Source: Burkholderia pyrrocinia (GTDB taxonomy: Bacteria; Pseudomonadota; Gammaproteobacteria; Burkholderiales; Burkholderiaceae). Taken from it: a stretch of 64,000 bases of DNA. How positions within the stretch are numbered: the first letter of the stretch is position 1; the number at the start of each line of letters is the position of its first letter. The notes under the pieces were generated by a model. The model had not been told where the DNA came from, did no database searches, and was given only the letters and a program-made list of their open reading frames with translations. Positions 28,594 through 36,489 of this stretch are shown here, one piece after another. Location of the stretch: assembly GCF_018417535.1 (NCBI RefSeq), contig NZ_CP070979.1, positions 1,178,001 to 1,242,000 of the forward strand, in the 5' to 3' direction. The position numbers and the translations under genes were made by a program.

Positions 28594-29742
28594 ATGCGAA
28601 GAGTCATGCTGTACTGGATGATGTTGCTGCTCGCGCCGTTTGCATCTGGTATCGCGAGTATTGCTCATGCGGGCCCGGCGAACGAAGCGTCGGCACCCGC
28701 CGCGGCCGCGGCCGCGCCCGTTGCCGCACGCGCAGACCGGCTGCCCGCCTATCAGCCGCGATTCGGACGCACGCGCCCGATCGTCGCCGTCGTTGGCGAG
28801 AATTACTATACCGAGCTGACCGATTACGTAGTCCCGTATGGGATCGTCGCCGAATCGGGCGCGGCGGATCTCGTCGCACTTGCAACGAAACCTGGCCCCA
28901 TCCGGATGTTCCCGGCACCGATGAACGTCATTCCGGACGAAACCACCGCGCAGTTCGACCAGCGCGTGCCCGAAGGCGCGGACTATGTGATCGTGCCGGC
29001 CGTGCATCGTGACAGCGATCCGGCGCTGCTTGCATGGGTCGCCGAGCAGGCGAAGAAGGGGGCGACGATCATCGGCGTGTGCGACGGCGTCTGGGTCGTC
29101 GCACGCGCGGGTCTGCTGGAAGGCCGCCGCGCAACGGGGCACTGGTACTCGATGAGCGACCTCCGCAAGAAGTTTGTCGATACGCGCTGGGTCGAAGGCA
29201 AGCGCTACGTTGCCGATGGCAAGGTCGTCACGACGACCGGCGTCACCGCGACGATTCCGGTGTCGCTTGCACTCGTCGAAGCGCTCGCCGGCCGCGAACG
29301 GGCACTGCAGGTCGCCGAGCGACTCGGACGCCCCGCGTGGTCATCCGAGATCGCAAGCGATCGCTTCAACCTCGGATTGCCGGCGATGGCGACGATCGCG
29401 ACCAACTATGTGTCGTTCTGGTCACATGAGGATTTCGGCATTCCGATCGCACCGGGTGTCGACGAAATTGCTCTCGTGCTCGAAGCTGACGCGTATTCGA
29501 CCACATTCCGCTCGACGGCCTACACGGTTGCCGCGAATCGCGAACCTGTACGCACCCGGCGCGGACTGACAATCGTTCCCGACCGCGTTGCCGGTGTCGA
29601 CGCGCCGACGCGTATGTTGTCCGCACCGATCACGCGCTATCCGTTGCATGCGCTCGACGCGTCGCTGAATGCGATCTCGTCTGAATTCGGCAAGCGCACG
29701 GCCGCATGGGTTGCACTGCAGATGCAATATCCGGGCTACTGA
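28594..29742 (+). CDS. Exported DJ-1/PfpI-like protein
   Basis: A 382-residue protein with a signal peptide (MLLLAPFASGIASIAHA) and a class-I glutamine-amidotransferase-like DJ-1/PfpI domain. The nucleophile elbow is ATIIGVCDGVWVVARAGLL with Cys163, followed by GRRATGHWYSMSDL. A C-terminal extension (about 270-382) adds a second DJ-1-like fragment. ATG at 28594, preceded by GGAGAAG, was preferred over the overlapping ATG at 28531 because it puts the signal peptide at the N-terminus. A periplasmic location is unusual for this superfamily. Substrate and activity are unknown. Confidence 0.8.
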   Translation: MRRVMLYWMMLLLAPFASGIASIAHAGPANEASAPAAAAAAPVAARADRLPAYQPRFGRTRPIVAVVGENYYTELTDYVVPYGIVAESGAADLVALATKPGPIRMFPAPMNVIPDETTAQFDQRVPEGADYVIVPAVHRDSDPALLAWVAEQAKKGATIIGVCDGVWVVARAGLLEGRRATGHWYSMSDLRKKFVDTRWVEGKRYVADGKVVTTTGVTATIPVSLALVEALAGRERALQVAERLGRPAWSSEIASDRFNLGLPAMATIATNYVSFWSHEDFGIPIAPGVDEIALVLEADAYSTTFRSTAYTVAANREPVRTRRGLTIVPDRVAGVDAPTRMLSAPITRYPLHALDASLNAISSEFGKRTAAWVALQMQYPGY

Positions 29743-29854
29743 GCAGCGCACCGCAGCTTCGACTTATTCGTCCCCAAGCGTGTCGGTTTTCCACTCGTCC
29801 CGGGTGGAGAGCCGCGCTCGTCCCAGTCATTCCGTATTTGCTCCGGAGATTCCG

Positions 29855-30637
29855 ATGCAGACGCATTCGATGGCGCGCCTGTGCGCTGCCGTGATCCTGG
29901 CACTCGCCTGCAGTGCCGCAAAAGCCGCGCCGGATCCACAGCGCATCCTTGCCGCGAGCGACGCCGTTCGCAACCCGAGCGAACCGTTCACGCTGAGCGT
30001 CACGCTGACGCAATACACCGACGGCAAGCAAACGGATTCGAACGCACTTACCGCCTATTCGCGGATCAATCCGGCGAGCGGTCAGTTTCGCAGCCTGATC
30101 CGGTTCGCCGCGCCGGCACGCGACGCTAACAAGCTGATGCTCAAGAGCGGCAACGACCTGTGGTTTTTCGATCCCGCGAGCAAAGCGACGATCCGCATTT
30201 CGCCGCAGCAACGGTTGCTCGGGCAGGCGTCGAACGGCGATGTGGTCACGGTCAATTTCGCGCAGGGGTATCGCGCGCAGATCGAGGCCGAGGAGGAGGT
30301 GCAGGACGGTGAGCGCCAGACGCGCCGTGCATACCGGTTGAAGCTCGTTCAGAGCGTGTCCGACATGACGTATCACTCGATCGAAATGTGGATCGACGCG
30401 ACGGACTCGCGTCCGGTGAAGGCACGTTTCTTCAGCGAAAGCGGCAAGCTCCTCAAGACGGCATTCTATCGGCGCTATCAGCAACAACTCGGCGCGCTGC
30501 GGCCAACCGAGATCGTTATCATCGACGGGCTCAATCCGAATCTCGTGACCGTGATGCGATATGCGGACTATGTCGCGCGCGAGATTCCGGACGCCTGGTT
30601 CCAGTCCGATTTCATGGCGCGTTTCCAACCGGAATGA
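29855..30637 (+). CDS. LolA-like outer-membrane lipoprotein-sorting protein
   Basis: A 260-residue exported protein (signal CAAVILALACSAAKA) with the LolA/LppX-type half-barrel pattern of COG2834. Recognisable stretches are FRSLIRFAAPARDANKLMLK, NDLWFFDPASKATIRIS and YHSIEMWIDATDSRPVKARF. Such proteins chaperone lipidic cargo across the periplasm. CCGGAG precedes the ATG at 29855. It overlaps the beta-barrel gene by four bases, which couples it to an outer-membrane partner. Confidence 0.88.
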   Translation: MQTHSMARLCAAVILALACSAAKAAPDPQRILAASDAVRNPSEPFTLSVTLTQYTDGKQTDSNALTAYSRINPASGQFRSLIRFAAPARDANKLMLKSGNDLWFFDPASKATIRISPQQRLLGQASNGDVVTVNFAQGYRAQIEAEEEVQDGERQTRRAYRLKLVQSVSDMTYHSIEMWIDATDSRPVKARFFSESGKLLKTAFYRRYQQQLGALRPTEIVIIDGLNPNLVTVMRYADYVAREIPDAWFQSDFMARFQPE

Positions 30638-31905
30638 TGAAGCGAATCAGCATCGTCTGCATTGCGTTGGCCGGCGCGGCAAGCACGTGCCATGCGAGTG
30701 ACGCGGAAGAGGCGGGCCTGGCGCTCGCCGACGCGACACCGGTGCAGACGGTTGACGACAGCAAGTACCAGTTCAGCATCGAACCAGGCCTGCGCTTCGC
30801 GACCTTGCGGCCAGGCGGTACGCGGATGGCCACGCGCCTGTCGCTCGACCTGACCGCGCGCCATGCGCTCTCGAACGGCTGGGGCATCAATCTCGCCGAT
30901 CGACTCGACCTGAACGGTCCGCTACGCTTCGACGATGACTCCGGTGCCATCAACACGCTGAAGGAACTGTACGTGGACGGTCGTGCGGGCGGCGGCAAGA
31001 CACTGATGCAGGCCGGCCGCGTCAACGTGAGGCTTGGAGTCGCCACCGGCTACAACCCGACCGACTTCTTTCGCGACAACGCGGTCCGCTCCGCGACATC
31101 GGTGGATCCCGCGAGCCTGCGAGAGAACCGGCTCGGCACCGTGATGTTGCGCGGTCAACAATTATGGGCAGACGGCTCCATTAGCGCGCTTGTCGCGCCG
31201 CGCATCGCGGATCGCGCAACCGACGTGTCGTTCTCGCCGGACTTCGGCGCAACGAATCAGCGCACGCGCTGGATGCTTCAATTCAGCCAGCACGTGATAT
31301 CGGACCTGTCACCGCAGATCGTGATCTATGACGACGGAAAACCGGGCAGTTCACCGCAATTCGGCGTCAATCTGGTCCATCTCGTGAACAATGCGTGTGT
31401 CGGATACGCGGAATGGTCCGGAGGCCGAGGGCCGTCGACTCTTGCTCGCGCGCTCGGACGCCCGTATAGCGATGTCGCGTTTCGCTGGAAGCTCGCAACA
31501 GGCGTGACGTGCACGACGTCTCGCAATCTGTCCGTCACGCTGGAGTATGACCGGGACGGCGCAGCACTCGATCGTGCAGGCTGGCAGGCGCTGCGCAACG
31601 GCTCCCCGGCCAGCTACGCCGCGTACCGGACGCTGGCGGCCGCGCAGCAAGACCCCGTCACGCGCGACGGGGTTTTCGCGATGGTGAGATGGCAAGATGC
31701 ATGGCTCCAGCGTCTCGATCTGTCCGGTTTCGTCAGGTTGAATCTCGCGGATCGCAGCAGGCTCACCTGGCTCGAAGCGCGCTATCACTTCGCTCGTACC
31801 GATGTCGCACTGCAATGGCAGATCAACGCCGGCGCATCGTCAACCGAATTCGGCGCGTTGCCGCAGTCGAATCTCTGGCAGCTGCTCGTCAAGCACTACT
31901 TATGA
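30634..31905 (+). CDS. Putative outer-membrane beta-barrel protein
   Basis: A 423-residue protein with a signal peptide (RISIVCIALAGAASTCHA) followed by alternating amphipathic strands (RLSLDLTARHALSNGWGINL, MVRWQDAWLQRLDLSGFVRL). It has the barrel-type motif GVATGYNPTDFFRDN found in exported beta-barrels of lipid/LolA-associated operons. The final residues (LLVKHYL) end in a hydrophobic residue after an aromatic one, acceptable for BAM. Two adjacent in-frame ATGs (30634, 30637) are possible starts. It probably forms the outer-membrane end of the export path; family name not certain. Confidence 0.75.
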   Translation: MMKRISIVCIALAGAASTCHASDAEEAGLALADATPVQTVDDSKYQFSIEPGLRFATLRPGGTRMATRLSLDLTARHALSNGWGINLADRLDLNGPLRFDDDSGAINTLKELYVDGRAGGGKTLMQAGRVNVRLGVATGYNPTDFFRDNAVRSATSVDPASLRENRLGTVMLRGQQLWADGSISALVAPRIADRATDVSFSPDFGATNQRTRWMLQFSQHVISDLSPQIVIYDDGKPGSSPQFGVNLVHLVNNACVGYAEWSGGRGPSTLARALGRPYSDVAFRWKLATGVTCTTSRNLSVTLEYDRDGAALDRAGWQALRNGSPASYAAYRTLAAAQQDPVTRDGVFAMVRWQDAWLQRLDLSGFVRLNLADRSRLTWLEARYHFARTDVALQWQINAGASSTEFGALPQSNLWQLLVKHYL

Positions 31906-31966
31906 CACGGAAGATATGCGCATGTTTCGCGCGACGCGTGGCGCCATACACATCGAGGAGAAATTC

Positions 31967-32359
31967 ATGAAAAGCTACATTACGTCGGGTAACGGACTGC
32001 CGCAATGGCCATCGCCGATCAGTCATGCGGTCGTCGCAAACGACACCTGCTACCTTAGCGGTCAACTTTCATTGGACGCCGATGGTTGCTATGTGCCCGG
32101 TACGCCCGCGGAAGAGGCCAGACGCGCGTTCGCGAACCTGTTCAGCGCACTTGACGCGGCAGGTTTTGACCCTCGGGATCTGGTATTCGTCGACATCGCG
32201 TTCGTCGACATCGGCGCGCTTGCGGAGGTGAACGAGGTATACGCGGACCTGTTCCCTGCCGATCGTCGGCCCGCGCGAACCGTCTACCAGGCGGCCGCGT
32301 TGCCATTCGGCGGCAGGGTGAAGGTGATGGGCGTAGCCGTTCGCGACGCGTCCCGCTGA
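31967..32359 (+). CDS. RidA/YjgF family protein
   Basis: A 130-residue Rid-family protein. Its conserved segments are HAVVANDTCYLSGQLSLDAD, VFVDIAFVDIGALAEVNEVY and RPARTVYQAAALPFGGRVKV, with the active-site arginine retained in ARTVYQ. RidA hydrolyses reactive enamine/imine intermediates released by PLP enzymes; several PLP enzymes and an imine-prone aldehyde-releasing assembly line lie nearby, so a detoxifying or pathway role is plausible. GAGGAG precedes the ATG at 31967. It is the last gene of the rightward operon. Confidence 0.9.
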   Translation: MKSYITSGNGLPQWPSPISHAVVANDTCYLSGQLSLDADGCYVPGTPAEEARRAFANLFSALDAAGFDPRDLVFVDIAFVDIGALAEVNEVYADLFPADRRPARTVYQAAALPFGGRVKVMGVAVRDASR

Positions 32360-32380
32360 TGTGCGACGCGAGCTGGCCGC

Positions 32381-33679
32381 TCAGCGCTCGACGACGGGGC
32401 CGGAGAAAGCGCCGAGCAGGGCGACGAGCTGCCGTTGTTCTTCCTCCGACAACGCGATTTTCTTCAGTTCGCTATGCCCGATCGCAGCAGCCGGCGCGTC
32501 CGCGTAATGCCGCATCACTGCTTCAAGGGACGCGAATTGTCCCGCATGCATATACGGCGGTCGCAGTGCGACGTTGCGCAGGCTCGGCGTTTTGAACGCG
32601 GCAAGCATCTGCGGGTCGTCGGTCGAGATGAACTGCAGCTCCTCGCACTGCTCGGGTTTTGCGTCGCTGAACGGTCCCATGCAATTGAATTCGTCGCGCA
32701 GAACCTTGTCGACCGCCGCCGCGCGGCCGGTATCGGAGGCCACTCCGCCGCGCGGCGGTACGCCGATGTTGTGGAACTGACGATCGCTCAGCATCGGCCC
32801 GGTGTGGCACGTCACGCATTGACCCTTGCCCATGAATACGCGCAGCCCTGCCTTTTCGACAGCAGTGAGCACCGCGAGCTTGCCCGGGTCGCCGGTCAGG
32901 ACACCATCGACGTAAGTATCGAAGTTCGACGGCCCGTACTGCAGTGTCGCTTCGTACGCCGCGATCGCCTTGCCGAGATTCGCGAACACGCCCGACACGT
33001 CGGTGCGCGTGCGTTCGTCGAGTGCTCGCCACACCGCCTTTTCGATGTCGGTGCCGAGCGGACCCGCGTCGCGCGGCAACGCGCTCAGGTTGGGCAATGG
33101 TCCGAATAACGACTCGTATTCGCCGCGATAGTGCTCGGCAAGCACATGTGCGGTGCGTAGCCGGGTGCCGGCGTGTTCGTTGTGATCCTCGATCGGCCCG
33201 ATCGCTTGCGACCATAAACTGTCCTTGCGGCCGTCCCAGAACAGCCATGGAGAACCGGCCACGCCGACAACGGGCATCGTGCGGCGCACGCCGGTGCCCA
33301 GGCCGATCGCGAGTGGTCGCCCGTCCTCGAACTGGCGGTCGACGGCGTGGCAGCTGGCGCAAGCGATTGCACCGTTGCGGCTGAACCGCGGATCGGTGAA
33401 CAGCCGTTTGCCGAGCCGCGCCGCGTTCGCGGACGTCGCGACCCGATTCGAAGGATCGGCCTTTGCGGGGGTGTTCGACGGCTGGCGCATCGATTTGAGC
33501 AGCGCCAGCTCGTCGGTGCTCCAGCGATCCGGCGTATCGGCAGTTTCGGTCGCCGCGTCGGACGGGTGGGCGGGCCATGCACTCCAGACAAGCGTTGCGG
33601 CGACAACTGCGGCGGTCGCAAGCCCGCAACGCGTGCGGGACGGCCGGCGCACGCGCCGGCCCGAGTCACGCGATCGCAT
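32381..33679 (-). CDS. Diheme cytochrome c peroxidase / MauG-family protein
   Basis: A 432-residue exported diheme protein. The signal region is ATAAVVAATLVWSAWPAHPS; heme c motifs are CASCH at 107-111 and CVTCH at 288-292. Conserved family pieces are ARLGKRLFTDPRFSRNGAIA, TMPVVGVAGSPWLFWDGRKD and FKTPSLRNVALRPPYMHAG. It acts in the periplasm, either reducing peroxide or, like MauG, oxidising a protein or small molecule. Its start lies 14 bases inside the amidohydrolase gene, tying it to a biosynthetic operon. That location suggests product maturation or protection after export. Confidence 0.9.
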   Translation of the reverse strand: MRSRDSGRRVRRPSRTRCGLATAAVVAATLVWSAWPAHPSDAATETADTPDRWSTDELALLKSMRQPSNTPAKADPSNRVATSANAARLGKRLFTDPRFSRNGAIACASCHAVDRQFEDGRPLAIGLGTGVRRTMPVVGVAGSPWLFWDGRKDSLWSQAIGPIEDHNEHAGTRLRTAHVLAEHYRGEYESLFGPLPNLSALPRDAGPLGTDIEKAVWRALDERTRTDVSGVFANLGKAIAAYEATLQYGPSNFDTYVDGVLTGDPGKLAVLTAVEKAGLRVFMGKGQCVTCHTGPMLSDRQFHNIGVPPRGGVASDTGRAAAVDKVLRDEFNCMGPFSDAKPEQCEELQFISTDDPQMLAAFKTPSLRNVALRPPYMHAGQFASLEAVMRHYADAPAAAIGHSELKKIALSEEEQRQLVALLGAFSGPVVER

Positions 33680-34628
33680 CGATCGTGCGCGGTGCCGGCA
33701 GCAGCGCGCGTGTGTTGCCGGACATCAACCACTTGCGTTGCACCGGTGCGACCGCCGCCAGCGGACCAGTGGGGGCCAGAAACTGTTCCATCACCTTGCG
33801 ATGGCCCCCCGAATTGCGAAAGACCGGCCAGTCGGTGCCGAACAGGATCTTGTGATTGATGTTCATGCGGAACAGCTCCGCGAGGGCGGTCGACCAACCC
33901 TGAGGATGCTGGGAACCGAGAAACGCGCTGATGTCGAGATACACATTCGGTCGATACGCGCACTGTCGCACGCACGCATCGACGTGATGTACGGCGCCGT
34001 GCGCGAGGATGAAGTTCACATCGGGAAAATCGAACGCGGCGCGGTCGAGCAGATCGGGGTGCGAGTACGCGAATTCGAGCGTCGGACTGGTCGGACCCAC
34101 GTGCAGCAGAACCGGAAGTCGGTGCGCGCGACAGATTTCATACAGAGGGTAGAGAATCTTGTCGCTTGGGCTGTAGCCGCAGGGCGGATAGAGTTTCAAT
34201 CCGGAGAAGCCGTATTCGACCACGCCTTTCTCGAACAATGCGACACCGTCCGCACCCCAACGCGGATCGATTCCGCCGAACACGTGGAAGCGCTCACCGT
34301 GGCGCTGCAGAATCGCATGATGCTCGGCGTACATCTCGGCGATCGTGAGGTCGCTCTTCATCACGTACGTGAAGTCGGGCAGTAGCAGGACGGCCTGTTC
34401 GATACCGGCCGACGCCATGTCGACTGCCAGTGCGTCGCCGAAGTGGTCCTGGCTCTTCGCGAGGTAGGTATCAAGGAGTTCCGAGCGGGATTTCCGAACC
34501 CCGTTTGCGACGAGCCGCACATGAACGTTGGCGCATAGACCCTCGAGGAACGCGCTCGGAATAAAGCGCGTCGATGCGATGTGGCAGTGCGAGTCGATGA
34601 TCGGGCCGCTGTAGATTGGATCACTCAT
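33666..34628 (-). CDS. Amidohydrolase-2 family metal-dependent hydrolase/decarboxylase
   Basis: A 320-residue TIM-barrel enzyme. Metal-binding HxH is in DSHCHIAS (H14, H16), further ligands in VLLHVGP and FILAHGAVHH, and the catalytic Asp in ILFGTDWPVFR. This PF04909 family includes gamma-resorcylate-type decarboxylases and lactone or amide hydrolases. It overlaps the acetyltransferase start by four bases and the peroxidase gene by 14, so all are one transcript. Substrate unknown; it probably trims or activates a building block or the protoxin-like product. Confidence 0.87.
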   Translation of the reverse strand: MSDPIYSGPIIDSHCHIASTRFIPSAFLEGLCANVHVRLVANGVRKSRSELLDTYLAKSQDHFGDALAVDMASAGIEQAVLLLPDFTYVMKSDLTIAEMYAEHHAILQRHGERFHVFGGIDPRWGADGVALFEKGVVEYGFSGLKLYPPCGYSPSDKILYPLYEICRAHRLPVLLHVGPTSPTLEFAYSHPDLLDRAAFDFPDVNFILAHGAVHHVDACVRQCAYRPNVYLDISAFLGSQHPQGWSTALAELFRMNINHKILFGTDWPVFRNSGGHRKVMEQFLAPTGPLAAVAPVQRKWLMSGNTRALLPAPRTIDAIA

Positions 34629-35290
34629 ACCGATGCTTTGGCTGCGACAGTACGGTCGGCCTCGCGGCCGAGGAGCATGCCGAGTGCACGTTCCTTGAGG
34701 TCTCCGACGCGCTGCATCATGAAGTGACCCGCATGAACCTTCCCGTTTGCGCGTGCGTAATCCGGCAAGGTGCCCCAGGTCTGGAAGCCGTAATGCTCCC
34801 AGACCCGATGCGCGGGCGTGCCGTCGCGCACATCGAGCGTCACCAGTTCGACATTGTCCAGATCGCATTGCAGCGCGATTTCAACGAATGCGGCGGGCAG
34901 CACACCACCGCCTCGATAGGCATCGTGGATCATGCCTTTCGCGAGATCTGTGATGTGGCGATTATTCGGGTTCAGGTTGCGGCGCAACGTGCACAGGCCG
35001 ATCAGTTGTGCCGTGCTGGCGAAGATCGTCAGTAGACGCACCTTCTCCGCGGCGAGATTCGAGCGCAGTTCATCGAGGTAGCGGATCGCTTCCGCATCCG
35101 TGATGGTTTCAGCGAAACCGATGATCGGTGCGCCCTCGCTCGTGCGTCGCATCAGCTCGATGACCTGCGCACCCAGCGCATCGTCGACGGTGTTCGCCCA
35201 ACGATAGGTGACATGCGTGACGTCGGCCTTCGGCAACACGATCGGGTACTGTGCGCCGTCGGCAAGCTGGGTACGGATGGAGTCTTTCAT
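34625..35290 (-). CDS. GNAT-family acetyltransferase
   Basis: A 221-residue GNAT-like protein. The acyl-CoA loop region (DAYRGGGVLPAAFVEIALQC) and the terminal ELVTLDVRDGTPAHRVWEHY followed by GFQTWG fit the family. It lies 13 bases after the SbnA-like gene and overlaps the amidohydrolase. It may acylate an amino-acid precursor for protection, later removed by the amidohydrolase, or confer self-resistance; the order of genes suggests but does not prove this. Confidence 0.85.
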   Translation of the reverse strand: MKDSIRTQLADGAQYPIVLPKADVTHVTYRWANTVDDALGAQVIELMRRTSEGAPIIGFAETITDAEAIRYLDELRSNLAAEKVRLLTIFASTAQLIGLCTLRRNLNPNNRHITDLAKGMIHDAYRGGGVLPAAFVEIALQCDLDNVELVTLDVRDGTPAHRVWEHYGFQTWGTLPDYARANGKVHAGHFMMQRVGDLKERALGMLLGREADRTVAAKASV

Positions 35291-35303
35291 TGGTGCTCCT
35301 GGA

Positions 35304-36329
35304 TCACATGGTTTCGAGGGCCACGGCGCTTTCGGCGCGTGGCGGCATCGCGGTGTTGCAAAGTTCGTCGAGCACTGCCTGGAGGCCATGATCGATAAGC
35401 CATTGATCGTCGTAAATCGTGTCCAGATACTTGGTTCCGCCGTCCGGGAGCACCAACACGATGTTGGCCGGGCCTTGCAAGGTCGCGATGTAGCGGTGCG
35501 CGGCCTGCGCGATCGCGCCGGAAGAACCTCCGAGCAACAACCCTTCGTCGAGCGCGAGACGGCGGCAACCGACGAATGCATCGCGATCTTCGATGCGCAT
35601 CGTGTCGTCGACGAGATGAATCAGGATGTTGCCGGGCTGGAAGCTGAGACCTGCGCCATTCTGCAGATGCGGTCGGTACGTGCCGCCGAACACGACCGAG
35701 CCGTCGGGTTCGACGCCGATTACGCGGGTCGACGGATCACGCTCCTTCACATAGCGCGCGATTCCGCTCAGATGGCTGCCGGTGCTGGCGGACACGATCA
35801 CGGCGTCGAGCCGGTCGGCCAGCTGGGAAACGATCTCCGGTCCGGTGGAGTAGTAATGGGCATCGATGGCGGCCGGATTGTTGTACTGATCGAGGTTGAC
35901 GCAGTTCGGCACGCTCGCGGCGATCGCTTTCGCGACTGCAATTCGCTTCTTCTGAAAACTGCCGGTCTCGTCCGGTTGTTCGACCATCTCCACCTCTCCA
36001 CCGAATGCCCGAACGAGGTTCGAGTTCGTCTTCGGTGTCTTCGGGTCGAGCACGCAAATGAAGCGATATCCCCGTGTTGCGCAAAGCATGGCGAGCGCAT
36101 GCCCCATGTTGCCCGACGTCGATTCGACGATCGACCAGCCTGGTTTGAGGCCATGATCGCGCTCCGCCTGGCGCAAAAGCTGGAGAGCGCTCCGGTCCTT
36201 GACACTGTTGCCGGGGTTGTAGCACTCGAGCTTCCCGTACACGCGGATTCGCCGGTGCTCATTCGACAGGCTCTTCAGATAAAGCAGCGGCGTATCGCCG
36301 ATCAGTTCGACAAGACTGTTTGCGTACAT
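35304..36329 (-). CDS. Second SbnA/cysteine-synthase-like PLP enzyme
   Basis: A 341-residue type II PLP synthase with K44 in YNPGNSVKDRSALQL, substrate loop ESTSGNMGHALAM, glycine cup ASTGSHLSGIARY and GGSSGAIAQAAHRY near the C-terminus. It resembles the SbnA-like enzyme at 16 kb but is clearly diverged and has no SbnB partner beside it. It probably carries out a beta-replacement on an activated serine to make a non-protein amino acid for the NRPS. A role in supplying a second diaminopropionate precursor is possible if it shares the distant SbnB-like enzyme. Confidence 0.87.
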   Translation of the reverse strand: MYANSLVELIGDTPLLYLKSLSNEHRRIRVYGKLECYNPGNSVKDRSALQLLRQAERDHGLKPGWSIVESTSGNMGHALAMLCATRGYRFICVLDPKTPKTNSNLVRAFGGEVEMVEQPDETGSFQKKRIAVAKAIAASVPNCVNLDQYNNPAAIDAHYYSTGPEIVSQLADRLDAVIVSASTGSHLSGIARYVKERDPSTRVIGVEPDGSVVFGGTYRPHLQNGAGLSFQPGNILIHLVDDTMRIEDRDAFVGCRRLALDEGLLLGGSSGAIAQAAHRYIATLQGPANIVLVLPDGGTKYLDTIYDDQWLIDHGLQAVLDELCNTAMPPRAESAVALETM

Positions 36330-36428
36330 TCGAAATCTCCGACCAGCTGGTTGACGGTGGCTTGTGCGTCGTTCGCGAGTTGCACGACGCGATCGGACGC
36401 GTGTGATCCGAACTGCTGTCACAGCGCG

Positions 36429-36476
36429 ACTTTAGTGACCGAGGCCCCGGGTCTGTAACTGTCCGAACGGGCATCG
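36429..36476 (-). promoter_or_regulatory. Half lux-box-like site upstream of the second SbnA-like operon
   Basis: The segment 36457-36476 contains CTGTCCGAACGGGC, nearly the same core as the site at 38.7 kb (complement CTGTCCGTTCGGGC). A -10-like TAAAGT (36434-36429) follows in leftward orientation at about the same spacing as the other sites. It lies in the 160-base gap between two leftward genes, showing that the downstream genes have their own promoter. Dyad symmetry is weak. Confidence 0.35.
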
Positions 36477-36489
36477 AACCGGGCAGCCG

